Shown: positions 24,233-36,048 of the stretch, piece by piece
How positions within the stretch are numbered: position 1 is the first letter of the stretch
Layout: each line of letters opens with the position of its first letter
Assembly: GCA_033182465.1 (NCBI GenBank)
Contig: CP137323.1
Coordinates: forward strand, 2,604,001-2,668,000
Direction of reading: 5' to 3'
Length of the DNA: 64,000 nt
Source of the DNA: Sanghuangporus weigelae
Taxonomy: Eukaryota; Basidiomycota; Agaricomycetes; Hymenochaetales; Hymenochaetaceae
The notes under the pieces: generated by a model
The model's database searches: none
What the model was told of the DNA's origin: nothing
The model's input: only the letters and a program-made list of their open reading frames with translations
Translations under genes and position numbers: made by a program

Positions 24233-26302
24233 ATGGCATCCCTGTGGACTTCATCAATCCCCACTTCATCCTCACGTCGTACAATGGGCAACGCACACAG
24301 TTCCAAGTCTGGCGCCACTGCCAATCGTCCGTCAGCGCCGCATCACCCAAAGCTGGCTCACAAGCTCTCATGTATCACTGCTTTCCCCTCCCAAGAGTCA
24401 CTTCATTCAGGCAGCTCGACCACCAGTGACACTCACTGGAACGAGAAGAGCGCCGCCGTCATTCAACATACTCTCGTTAAACCCGACGACCATGCGATTG
24501 AGGCATTGCCTGAGCTCAAACAGGCATTCGACTCCTTCATCGATACCTACCCTGAGTATCGTCAGACGTGGATTGTTGATTCTCTCAGACGAAGTGACTA
24601 TACCCGCTTGACACGCACCGGCGAAACGTACGTCGATTACATGGGCGGTTGTCTCTTCCCGGAAAGCCTTGTCCAGATCCATGCCGACTTCCTTTCACGC
24701 AACATCATGGGTAATACCCACTCGGTCAGCAACAGGTAAACATCAGCGTTTCAGATTGTGATTGATACCACACGAGCAATATCTGATTGCGCTTGTATAG
24801 CTCTCAGACATCAACAAATCTTGCTCTCGAAGCACGAACGGCAGTTCTCGACTTCTTTAAGGCACCACCTGGATACACTGTAAGAAAACAGTCTTGATTA
24901 TCAGTTTCTAAAGCATACTAAAGTGCTCTTAGGTAATCTTCACTCAGAATGCCACAGGGGCTCTGAAGCTTGTCGGAGAGTCTTATCCTTTCCGCGAAGG
25001 AGGTTCCTTTGTTCTAGGAGTGGACTCACATAATAGCGTCAATGGAATCCGGCGTTTTGCGTCCCAAGCTGGAGCACGCGTGGTCTACCTGAGAGCGGGA
25101 AGCCGTGGCGGCGTAGACTTGCTCGAAACTGAGGTTTGTTCACTCGTTAGTAAGAAGTCTTGCAATCGACTAATGATATCTATGCTTTCCCATTCCGCTT
25201 AGAACGTCCTTAATGAAAACCGGCCTTCTTCGGGAGGGCCTCCAGGTCTTCTTGCGCTCACAGGGCTCTCGAATATTTCTAATACAAAAAATCCGCTCGC
25301 CATCTGTGCTTACGCAAAGAGCCTGGGTTATCACACACTTCTCGATGCAGCTGCGCTCGCCGCAACCTCCGCAATTGACCTTACAGAGACTCCTGTTGAT
25401 GCCATGTGTGTCAGCTTTTATAAAATGACTGGATTCCCAACGGGAGTCGGTGCTCTTGTGGTGAAAGAAGATTTTCTGCGCATCCTTCAAAGACCTTGGT
25501 TCGCTGGCGGGACTGTCGATGTCGTGCAGGTACCCGGCTCGCTTGTCACTATGGCGGATGATCTCGTCGAACAGTTCCAGGTGAGAGTTCTTCAAATAGA
25601 CCTTATGCAGGCACATTTTGACCGATGTCCTTAATGTAGGATGGTACCATCAACTATCTTAGTCTACCTGCGATTACGCACGGCCTCCGCTTCCTCAAGC
25701 TGTACCTGCCGTTCCTTCCTTTGCGATTATCATCTTTACTTCACTACCTCGTCGCCGGACTTAATGACCTGCGGCATGACATCAACGGCGCACGAGTTGT
25801 AAAAATTTTGTCTCGGCTCCCGACACGCCGACTGAGAGACATAGGAGACCAAGCCAACTTCGGATCAACGGTCTCCTTGCATTTTCTGGACGTGAGTTGA
25901 TCTAGTTCTGATTTGTCTTAATCATTTGATGCTGACTGCTGCCCTTGAATTCGTATTATAAAGCCCGATGGTGCTATGCTTCCCCTTTCATTCATCGAGC
26001 ATGCTGCAGCGCAGCACAAGATCTCGCTCCGCACAGGATGCGTATGTAATCCCGGAGGGGCAGCCGCGATTATCGGAATTGAAGGCGATATGGATCAGCT
26101 ATACGAAGGAGTGACCTTGAGAGAATTCGAAACTCGTGTTGGCCACGAGCTTGGCGTCGTCCGTATCAGTCTTGGGCTTGCGAGCAACTTCGTTGATGTC
26201 TGGCGCCTGCTAGAATTTGCACAAGCCATGTCCATTCAAGACGAACGACGCATAATGCTGAAGGAGTGGAAGAAATCGCAGAAAGTTCATGGACGACATT
26301 GA
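24233..26302 (+). CDS. Molybdenum cofactor sulfurase-like PLP enzyme, no MOSC domain (583 aa)
   Basis: Six exons: 24233-24735, 24801-24879, 24933-25133, 25203-25580, 25640-25891 and 25964-26302. This is a class V aminotransferase fold of the Mo-cofactor sulfurase type. After a ~90-residue Ser-rich leader come YVDYMGGCLFPESLV, NTHS, VIFTQNATGALKLVGE, LLDAAALAATS, SFYKMTGFPTGVGAL (PLP Lys about residue 335) and RTGCVCNPGG (candidate sulfur-carrying Cys). Such enzymes take sulfur from L-cysteine and pass it as persulfide, in the full enzyme to Mo cofactor for xanthine dehydrogenase and aldehyde oxidase. The C-terminal MOSC domain of ABA3/MOCOS/HxB is missing, so another cysteine-desulfurase-like role is possible. 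The start follows the downstream ATG, because the ATG at 24226 is out of frame. Confidence 0.9.
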
Positions 26303-26579
26303 TTTTTTTATTCGTTTCTGATTCATTTTCTCCTCATATTTTCCTATTTATCCTTTGATCTCGTGGATTTTCTCGGAAGGAAGAAAGAATTCGTGTACTA
26401 AAAGAAGTCGCCTACCAAATTGTACCGGTATCGTTTCACTGTTGTATTTGTACTGTGCATACTTTCAAGCAAGATATAGATCTTCAATTCAAAGTAGTCG
26501 GCCGCGTTCGGAAGTGATCGACGCCAGTCGTGTCGCGATCGACTCTCACTGGCTCTCCAGCTTGACCTGGTCTATCGGG

Positions 26580-29500
26580 ATGGACTTCTTCTCTCAAACA
26601 TACAATGCCCTCAGAGGGCCCACGGGCGCGCTTCAGTCGCCTCTCGAGACCATCCAGCGACTAGCAGGTCGTCTCTCGCCTTCGACCTTGCTAGCTGACC
26701 GACGCGCCGCCGTGTTGTCCCTCAAGGGTCTGTCGCGAGATTGGAGGTCGGAAGTTGGCGAAACTGCTCTCCCTGGCCTTCTCGAGGTATTAGAGAACGA
26801 CGCGGAGATAGACTCTGAAATCGCGAAGGCCGTTTTAGAAACTTTGCAATTGCTATGTGATGTAGGCGACGCGAGTCCCTCAGCTGAAAGCAAGGCGTTA
26901 GCCCTGAAGTATTCGGATGAGGTGCTCAAGACAGATAAACCGACGCAAAAGCTATTCGTTCTGCTGGGAGACCAGAACTTCTACGTGAAATACTCGGCCT
27001 TGCAACTACTTGCCACGCTGCTGCATAATCGCAGGCAACTTGTACAATCGTACTTTCTGAAAGCGCAGGACGCACCAGCAAACGTGCTCGGAACGCTAGA
27101 TGATCGACGGGAGATAATCCGTAATGGTGAGCAAACCGAACTCAGCTTGACCGGCTGCTTATGATTCGTAGAGGGATTGATCCTCATTCAGTCGCTCACT
27201 TCGCAAAGCCCCGACATCCAAAAGCTTCTTGCATTCGAAGGCGCGTTCGACAAGCTCTTCGGTTTGATACAGAAGGAGGGAGGGGTCGATGGTGGTCCTA
27301 CTGTCAGAGACTGCTTGACATGCGTCGATGGCTTATTGCGCCTAAACACGTCTAATCAAACGTTCTTCCGCGAGACCGGGCTGGTCGGCTTCCTTACTTC
27401 TCAACTCCTCTTCCCAATGAATTTGCCGCCGCAAGAACCCACACCGCAGGAGTTTTCGTTGCAACTTTGGGATCCGCAGAAGACTGCAAATGTGCGGCTT
27501 GTCATCGGCATTCTTGGTTTGCTCGTCAGTTCGAAAGGCTCCAATGTACGTGAATACTTCTGTTCTGGTCAGTGTCATAATCTAATAATGTACAGGAGGC
27601 TGAAAATAACTTATTGCTCCGATGTCTGGTTGAGCTTGCATTGGCTTCAAATGCTCCGACTGTCTTGAAGACCCAGGTACTCACTCCTGCGACACTCAAT
27701 TTTATTTTCTCCGATGCTAAATTTAAGTGACCAGGCACTGCAACTTTTGCCCGCTAACCTCACGTTTCCGTTGATCTCGCATATGGTAACGCCTTATTTA
27801 CCCGTGCCTGATACCAATGGAGAAGAATGGGACCGATTAGAACCTATCGTTGCGCTCGATGCTCTAATAGATCTTGTCGTCTTAGGTGAATATGGTGGCA
27901 ACGTGGAAGGAGAGACCAGGCTAAAAGCAAAAGAGGCGCTTCTGCTGCGGACGGCAGGAGCCACCGCATTCGAGGTATGTGCTTGATAATACTCTTCGAA
28001 ATAGTGTTCGTAAGGATTTTCCACAGAACTATACGCGGAAAGAGGAACTGCGGCTGATGATTCTGCAAGCAATGCTACCTAATGAAGGTGTGATCTCTAC
28101 TGCTGTATATCATTGTCTCTGTAAATTAACAGCACGTTCAGATCCGAATGCTCCACGACCAACTCCCGCACTCTTACAATGCCTTGCCGCTCCTCCCATT
28201 TCCCCGCTCAATCCAACATCCCTTTTGTCAACCCAGCTTGCCGCGCTTCTTTTCTCCTCCCTAATCCGCTCGTCTTCGCGTTGCAAGCATATCGCGCGAC
28301 AATTGAAGCCAACTGTTACTGGGACTTCTGCTGGTCAGCAGTTCTTCGTACCGGCTGATGGTTCACCATCCACCCAACAAAATCCAGCGCCTCCGGAAAG
28401 TGGTGATGACGAACCGCAGACCCTGATCGCTTTGCTGGCAGAACATCTGTCGCTTGCGTTTCTTTCTCGAACACATGCTGCGTCCGCGGAGACTGAGCGT
28501 GATGCCAGAGAATGGGATCGATTGATTGTCGTGTATCTTGCACTTTTCTCTGAATGGCTATGGGAGGATCCGAAAGCTGTCAGGGAGTATTTGGAAAATG
28601 GAGGGTTGGGGATGGTGCGTTTTGCACCGAGATTTGAATGCGTTGACCGACTTGTGCTGACATTTTCTTAGCTTGTTGAGCCGATTAATCAGACAAACAA
28701 CGTGGACCCAATCGTCCAGGGCCTATGTGCGTTCCTCCTCGGTGTATGTTATGAGTTCAATCGTGAACCTGGAGAGATCACTCGGTACGTTTCGTCCTTG
28801 TTCTATTGCTGAGTCATATTTGTTGACGTCCTGTCTATGTGCAGATCAACAATTCACTCCATCATAACGCGGCTGAGCGCGGACGCACTTATCGGGCGAA
28901 TGGCACGCGTACGCGAAGACGAACGTTTTCGAGCGATCGGACCTGAAGAGATTGTGCTTCCTTATCGATTTCCTGCCATGCACTCTGCATCTGCCGAAGA
29001 GGTAGAAGTCGAGATCTGGTTTGATTGGCCATTTGTCGATTTCTGGAAGAGCAACTATTGTAAGTTTTATAGCACTCTTTATTACGTTGCCTCCGGTTCA
29101 TATAAGGGACTATAGATACCATTCAACGGGCTGTGACTCTTGATCCCGATACCCTTAGCTCAACATCAGGTCCGTTTCAATGGCAAAATGGCAAAGCGCC
29201 TTGGTGTAACTCTGTATTTCTGACGTTACTATAGGTGAAAATGCAGAATCGGCTATGCTCGTCGTGTCACTGCAAGAAGTCATACGGAATCAGGCCGCGC
29301 AAATCGAAGAGCTACAAACTCAGTTAGAATCTGCTCGATCTGGAAAGCAAGCTGAGGCATGTGCTATTGACTCGTTTTCTTCTTCAACGAGAGAACTTAT
29401 TAAGGTCCAAAAGCAGATTCAGGAAGTGCAGAATAAGATCGCGTCTGCTACAGCCGCGTCCTCTGCGGAGGTAAAATTCTATCCTCTACATTCACAGTCA

Positions 29501-29764
29501 TATACTGACTTGCTAGTTACTCTGTTGCGCACAATATAGATATCTGACCTCGAATCGCAAATTGAGTCTCTGAAATCTGAGCTTGAGGATGCGAGGCGAA
29601 AGAATAGCGACGCTGAAAAGGAACAAGAGGACTTGCTCGTTCTCCTTGACGAGCTCAGTGCTAAACGGAAACGAGATAAGGAGGCCATGCGAAAGGCAGG
29701 ACTAGAGGTCTCTGAAGACGAAGGTGATGGTGATGAAGAAGATACCGAGGCCGAGGATGATTGA
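26580..29764 (+). CDS. USO1: Vesicle tethering protein Uso1/p115 (890 aa)
   Basis: Ten exons: 26580-27126, 27172-27545, 27596-27676, 27735-27974, 28027-28614, 28672-28784, 28845-29059, 29116-29169, 29235-29470 and 29540-29764. The protein opens MDFFSQTYNALRGPTGALQS and continues with an armadillo-repeat globular head (about residues 20-690; e.g. LADRRAAVLSLKGLSRDW, DQNFYVKYSALQLLATLL). A short coiled coil (about 720-860) and an acidic tail (SEDEGDGDEEDTEAEDD) follow. Uso1/p115 tethers ER-derived COPII vesicles to the cis-Golgi through Rab1/Ypt1 and golgins. The coiled coil is far shorter than the ~1000-residue rod of yeast Uso1 and closer to animal p115. The ATG was chosen because the conserved N-terminus begins there. 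Confidence 0.95.
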
Positions 29765-29924
29765 AATAGTTCATGGTACGAAACTACTCATCTGTATATA
29801 CTGTATGGTCATGGATGGAAGCTGGCACTAACATTGACGTCCTAACAAGTGAATTCATGCCTTTCCCTGCGAAAAGGAGATGCTGCTTAATTCGTACGTC
29901 AATTTGTTAAAGAACTTGGCCGTG

Positions 29925-30182
29925 ACGCTTATAAATCTCTTCTTTCGTAGATTTGCCCGAGCCCTTCTGATAGACTAGTGAAGAAGCATATTAGTAACGA
30001 GTTCGCGGATACCCTAATCGAGTCGCAATGCATCATCAACTGTGATCTTTTTATCTTTGCCACATCCCTCGACGCGATATTTTACTTCACAACCGTTCTT
30101 CTCGGACTCTGAAAAGGGTTAGGTTTGGATGCTGAACAAGCTCCTGGTAGCGTAAGTTCAATTTCAGATCCTTATCCGACAT
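29925..30182 (-). CDS. Possible small charged protein, unidentified
   Basis: A minus-strand start at 30182 opens MSDKDLKLNLRYQELVQHPN. A nearby frame encodes EKNGCEVKYRVEGCGKDKKI and DDALRLD, and a third piece reads YQKGSGKSTKEEIYKRHGQ. Codon use looks coding, but the gaps between pieces are shorter than normal introns here (27-29 nt) or leave frame conflicts. It may be a small conserved gene misread by eye, or a remnant. It is convergent with USO1. Confidence 0.25.
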
Positions 30183-30924
30183 GGTCGCTTGTTACAATTA
30201 AGTGTTGGATCGTGGGTTGTTAGTGCTTGATTAGAGCTGTAGTTTTTTTTTCAAAGAAGAGAAATGTGTCGAACAATGATTGGAGTCGGGATTTATGTAC
30301 GTGAAAAAGATACAGCAAAGCTCAAGGAGTGCGGGGTACATAGCTATCCATGTTTTCTGGGATAGAGAAACTTCGCAAAATGTTGCATGGATAACTTGCA
30401 AAATGACGCATTGGTTTGCATAGAAAGATCGCCTAGCAATGAATGTGAACGCCGTGGTGTAAAGGAATTTGAGTTGCAAAGCGCTGCAGGTGTAGTCTGT
30501 TTTGCAAAGCACCTGATGTTCTGAACTCTATTGCATTTACGACACCAATAACGAGTAAGGAAACGAGCCCGAAAACATAGAAGGGAGGGTATCTTCAATT
30601 ATACCAGCAATCTAATCCGAGGGTCGGATTGCGAACATTCGACTCTTTGGACAAAATAAGTGAAACAAAGAACCGAGATATCATATAACAAATACATGCT
30701 GTAAATTACGCATCGATATGAAACGGAAAAGTGTAAAATCATCTTTCGGAGCTGGACATGTCTTTCTGTCCTGCACATTAGTCTTTTCATTGATCTGTTG
30801 AACTAGCTTCGACCCGCCGAGAATGGTGCACTAGACAATCGCTCTGTTCAACTGTGGGCCATTTGTTTCAAGCCAGCAATCGTGACAAAGATTTCATCGG
30901 ATGTACTTTCTCCAGACACTGTAC
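30183..30924. other. Intergenic, no gene seen
   Basis: AT-rich spacer; nothing coding recognised. Confidence 0.45.
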
Positions 30925-31684
30925 TCGCTGACTTAGAAGCATCAACAAATACGGTTATCTTGTCAGTACTTCACCAAAAACTTTATACTCACCAACTGCG
31001 AATGTCGTATTTGAGGAACTCTTAAATATTCTCAAGCCATCGAAAGCCGCAAAGGAACTCTTTGCTCCAAATGATCCATGAAGAGGTAAAGAGCCCGTGC
31101 TTCTGACTTCGAAGTTAATGTCCTTGATTATTCTGCGCCTCATGATTCTCACTACCAGCTATTGGCTATAGCAATATAGCATTGGCCTGTCAAATTTCTA
31201 CATTCAAGTAAATGCGTATATCTTATCCGATCGATGATTAACGAACGCCACGGATAAGAGACGTCCAAGGAAACCCCACTGTCTTAATGACTCCAAGACG
31301 AGAAGAGAAATGGCAAGAAATATGAGTCGCATTAAAATCCGGTCAGCCTGCTGAACGGAAGGGATTGCCTGTATGGTTTCGCATCATCCGCGGTAAGGAA
31401 CACTCCAGGGTTTCCATGATCAGTGAATACATGCATCTTTACATCACCATCCAGATATGCCAGATCTTGGTTATCAAAATGCATGCCCCGAGTGCTGCGG
31501 ATCATCATTGCTGTATGAGAAAGGTGCGAGGAAAGCCAAGTTATATGAGCACTCACATTTCCTGAGTTTCGGCGAAGATCTTCGAGTACGCATTGTCATT
31601 CGAGGCAAGGGAGATAGATTCCGTGATGACATTCGATGGGCTGAAGATCTCGCCAAGCTCCAATCCTGGGGATCGGGTTGGGCG
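30925..31684. repeat. Segmental duplication, copy B (partner at 4309-5112)
   Basis: 31090-31684 matches 4497-5112 in the same orientation and covers the last two kinase exons and their 3' flank. 30925-31083 matches about 4309-4462 inverted. On the plus strand here the inverted piece keeps an open frame (SPDTVLADLEAST, then VVFEELLNILKPSKAAKEL after a frame change), so it may derive from an old exon of another gene. Confidence 0.8.
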
Positions 31685-33363
31685 TCGGATTCGCCTCAAC
31701 TCAGCGAGAATTGATGACATAGAAGATCGCTCTGTTGGCTCGTGTTTCCAGCAACCGTGACATAACTTTTCGATCTCATCATACACCTTTCTCGAGATGC
31801 CTGATGATGGACTCGATATCGGAAACTGCGGTAATTCACGTTTCCAGACGGCGATTACAACTTGGTGGTCTGTGCGGTTCGCGTAAGGGCGTCGGCGAGC
31901 ACATAGTTCCTTTATTTTGTCAGTATAATTTCTGTAGAAATGTATTATACGTTTCACTCACATAAATCGTCATTCCAAATGCCCATACGTCCGTCTTCAT
32001 TGAATGAACCGTAGGGACTTCATCACTCGAGTCCAGAGGAACAAGAAGTTCGTAGGCGAGATATCGAGATGTCCCCTTGGTGTGGGAAGTTAATTTTGCA
32101 AAACTTCTACTTGCATTCACCATACGTGCACATCCAAAGTCACATATAAGCGCATCCCCAGCTTCAGAGACCATGATGTTGTCCTAAGCAGACGTTACCA
32201 GTTCTATCACGGAGAGCTTAGGTTAATAGAATATACCGATTTGATGTCCGAGTGGACTATTCCTCGAGAATGTAAATAGCTAAGGCCATCAGCAATACCG
32301 ACTAGCTGGAATCAGATTTAGAAGTGGAGCTTTCCCATACAAATTCGCGACATTCAATCGTACCAGATGCATTATATCGCAGCTCGGATGCTTATTAACA
32401 TAATTCCACGCGGAACCATTTTCCATCCACTCCGAGATAAGCAATGGGAATTTAGTCGCCTCGTCGATGGCATATCCAAGAAGAGGAAGAATATTACGGT
32501 GGTTCAATTTTGACCACACATAAATCTCCTTTGTGAAGAGCTGCAAGTTGAAATGAGGAAGTATACAGAGGAAACAAGAGCATTTATACTTACGGTTTCA
32601 ATATCATCCTTAGACCAAAATCGAAGTCGTTTGATGGCAACCTTGATTTCGCCTCGCCCCAAAATTGTACAGCTCCCTGTGCAAATATCTCCATATGAGC
32701 CGCCCGCCACAACTTTCTTTTCATTGAAGACGACAGAATAGGAAAGGTCAAGGTGGGTCAATTCAGAAAGTATCGCAGATGAGACACGGGCAAGGGTGTC
32801 TATGCCAGTTGCTGGTGCTTCTTGGCCAATATCGGCACCCGTTTCACCAATTTGGAAAACCAGCGAGACTGGTGATAAGCCTCCAAATGAGGATTCTGCT
32901 GTGTGGTATGAGGATGATGACGATACGCTTTTTGAGTTGTCCCCTGTGTGATATAAGGATGGTGACGACACGCTTTTTAAGTTGTCCCCTGTGTAGTGTG
33001 AGGATGATGACGATACACTTTTTAAGTTGTCCCCATTCGAGTAAGAAGGGCTCGGATCTAGAAGTATAAGTTATCCGTAAGTAGGTAGATGTAGACCGGA
33101 GTGTGCTCACCTTCGGAGAGGGAGCAGGTTGTGCAATACAGGCCAGAACTTACGCACCATTGACAAGGGCTTCCAGTAGTAGACCTTATGCACTAAAATG
33201 ACTGCTTTGTCACTAAGCATCGCTGAGGATTGATTAACAACACTGTTACCCTGCGACGAGCTTTTCGGCATCCATCACATGCAACTGGACGGCGTGGACT
33301 CCCAGCAGTCGATGAGAATCGAACAGGCCAATGAAGTTCAGCGTAGCGGTTCTCTGCGCTCAT
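31474..33363 (-). CDS. Zn2Cys6 DNA-binding domain fused to a protein kinase (505 aa)
   Basis: Eight exons join in frame: 33363-33250, 33192-33111, 33057-32594, 32540-32364, 32305-32237, 32183-31962, 31909-31557 and 31510-31474. Residues 29-58 form a perfect zinc cluster (ACDGCRKARRR, then CIRSTTGSPCQWCVSSGLYC; C-x2-C-x6-C-x8-C-x2-C-x6-C). Three 15-residue Ser-rich repeats follow (74-118). The kinase domain (about 175-445) has the Gly loop GGSYGD (184-189), VAIK Lys (208), C-helix Glu (225), HSDIKSDN (297-304, HSD replacing HRD as in many fungal TKL-like kinases), DFG (317-319) and DVWAFGMTIYE. All catalytic residues are present. The ~50-residue tail is the duplicated segment. It could be a DNA-bound or nuclear kinase; substrates are unknown. 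The phase-0 intron before the third Cys matches the neighbouring zinc-cluster genes. Confidence 0.85.
32900..33034 (-). repeat. Three 45-bp coding repeats
   Basis: Three contiguous 45-bp units in the linker of the zinc-cluster kinase encode GDNLKSVSSSSSHYT, GDNLKSVSSPSLYHT and GDNSKSVSSSSSYHT. They are Ser-rich and could be phosphorylation sites, possibly for the kinase itself. Confidence 0.9.
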
Positions 33364-35267
33364 CGAAATTCTGAGGCCAGGATCAGCGCTTATCGCATTG
33401 CGTTGAAAACCAGAATCAGGACCGCTTATACCATCAGAAATTGATAATGCTCACAAATTAGATACTCTCTGTCCCAATTAAGACGGACCTTCGGAATAAA
33501 CCTGAGACACTGCGTGTTGCCTGAAATTGTCGGTATAAGTATAAGTTTGATGAAAGACGCTCTGACAAGTTGTTTCGTAGCTCACGTTCTCTGGCTATGA
33601 TTTGTCAAGACGTCTAGCTCTTCAAAGAGTCTCGGAGTGAAACGAGCTGGAGCCAGACAGTACTTCGTTCCTCTGATCAGAGGGGCTCACTTGAAAGAAG
33701 GATAGCGTGGAGCAGACAAGCAGAAGCCTCTTATATTGACTTACACGTGCAAAGCACCTGTTTGATCAAATCAGTCTATTAATAGAAACAACAAGGATAC
33801 ACACGGCACGGTGGAATGAGTACTATCAGTAGTTTTTGCGCACGTTCTCAAATCATTTGCCTTAATTTGAGCATTTGAGCGTGACAAGACTAGATTGGTT
33901 TGGGACTCGAATGGTGATTTGGGCGGGATGCTTTGCTGCAATGATTCAGGATGAAAAAGAGTGTTCTAGTTTTCGCGTTGCATATACCATCAGAATATCA
34001 GTTGCGGTTCCGTTTAACGTGATGAGATCAACTTTAGATTTAGTGAGCCAACATAGCATTGTTCTCTGAAAGATTCCATGGGATATACTTCGATCATTGA
34101 TCTTGGACACACATAGACATTCCGCGTTGACACCAAAGAGAACCCGACACCTATACGGAATGCACGATAAAGCGGCAATCGCATCGCCTTCAAGATGAAT
34201 ATATTCCGAGCTGCAATGGATGAGAAGTGTACTATCTATCATTTTGGTTTTCGGCTTCGAGTGATGATTATGAAATGCACGTGATGGATTATGTTTTCCC
34301 ACCTTCTCACTCGGGTCCCTACGAACCTCTGTTCCGACTCAACAACCTCATGTGGTCAAGACAATGAATCGTGGGGATTCCCACAGCGAGGCAAGAGAAT
34401 CAAATGCACTGTTCTATGCTTCAGCTTCCATCATGTGTCCACTGTGGCCCGGATTTTAGATGGACAAACGCGGATGATTCGGAAGCTTTTGAGGCCGGGA
34501 AGCTTAAGCTTAAAGCCCATGGATACGAGAGGAGAGCAAGTCGGAAAGGGAGTATGAGCGCTGCTTTGTAGTGGAAAAGAGGTGATTACAATCAGCGATC
34601 TATCAAGTGAGGGACAACTGTCTTTCAATCTGTGAAGTTTGACACTCATTGTACCTTGGCAGTGCTTGATATACTTACCATCTCATCGCATTTGCCAGTC
34701 CGGCCTACCGCGGCCTAGTTCAGCCCTCCCCACGGTTCTCGGTCTCCTTTCCGATGTGTCCATCGCTGCTCAATGTCAGTTTCTTGCCATATGCATGAAC
34801 TGAATCTATTCGTGTATCCCGAAAACACGCACACGAAGCTTTTTCGGTGGTAATCGAGACCAATGGCGGAGTCCGATAACGGAAGATTCTCTCGGGGAAC
34901 CGTAGTAGTAGTTACGCGGCGAGAGAAAATAGATGGAAGGCAGGTGGAAAACTTCACGCAAAAGGGAGCAGGCACGCTTATCAGCCCTTCGACAGCGAAC
35001 GTCTTGCTACATTCCCATCTCTTCATCAATCCTGGGCCAGTGCGAACTTTATAGTTCCAGTCCACTTCCACCTGGCTTTCTCGCATTCTTCCCATCTGTC
35101 TCTTCTCGGACTCCGTATTTCAATTCCGCTTGGGGCGCATATTTACGGACCCAGTCTCTCCTATTTCACCCCCTCTTCTCTCCCAAACGTTCCACTGCTT
35201 TTTCTGTTGCTGCTGTCGTCGGTGAAGCCTCTGAAAGTCACCCAGACGGTGATATCTGCAGACCGCG
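33364..35267. other. Intergenic, no resolved gene
   Basis: It begins with the promoter of the zinc-cluster kinase. A plus-strand stretch near 34380-34570 has a CVHCG motif and coding-like composition (EAFEAGKLKLKAHGY), but no start or upstream exon could be joined. The rest is unassigned. Confidence 0.4.
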
Positions 35268-35590
35268 ATGCTCGTCTCGCGCACAGCATCTCACTCGTCC
35301 TCATCATCTTCAGCGACTTCGATTCGGCATGATCGTCTGCCCGTGCACACACGAGTAACCTCTTCACTACTCTCGCCGACTTTATCTCTCTCGTCATTAC
35401 CAGAGGACGCGCCACTCCCTACCAAGCAGCAGAAACAAAAGGTGAGCTACGTTCTCATTTAAATTGGTTCCGTATACTCTCTTCATACGAGTGACCCGAT
35501 CTGTTCCCCTTTGTGTTCCGGATTTGCACTTGTCGTGTGCAGCCGTTACACCCGAGTCTGTCTTCTGCTTCCATGCTGATAGATACATAA
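35268..35590 (+). CDS. Possible short Ser-rich ORF upstream of the acidic-protein gene (73 aa)
   Basis: Exon 35268-35441 (MLVSRTASHSSSSSSATS...), a 101-nt intron (GTGAGC...GCAG) and 35543-35590 give a 73-residue Ser/Pro-rich product. It lies 460 bp before the start codon of the next gene on the same strand. It may be a 5' exon of that gene, an upstream ORF in a long spliced leader, or spurious. Confidence 0.3.
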
Positions 35591-36048
35591 CGGCTTTGCT
35601 TCGATCTTTGCCATCAGCTTCTATCATGTACGCTCTTGTCTCTCATCCTGTGTTCGGCGGGATAGCTGTGAATAGAGCATGTGCCTAGTAGGCGCTTGCT
35701 GTGAGAAATGCTCCCGGCATTTCCAACGTACGAGCAAATTTCCTTCTTCTCCAGCCTTTTTACAAACAAAGTTTTGTTTCTTTGAATGCCGGTGGCCCCA
35801 TGACAATAGCCCAGACGTCTTCATTTTTTGTTAATTTGTCACTCCGTCGTGATCGTACTGCCGTAAACGCCGGGGTCGGGGCGTCTACTCTCTCTTTTTT
35901 TATATAGGGCTATATTAGTTGCACCCGCCGTTTCCGTTTTAGGTTATGCTAGTCTCCGGCTTGCTTATCTGGTGCTGATATATATGCATATCGCTCCAAT
36001 CGATTCGTCCTTGAAAACTTTTCATTCCCACTACCACTCTCCGTGATT

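Noticed and set aside
34380-34571. CVHCG-containing frame as a zinc-finger gene
   Set aside because: Only one CxxC pair, no ATG and no upstream exon.
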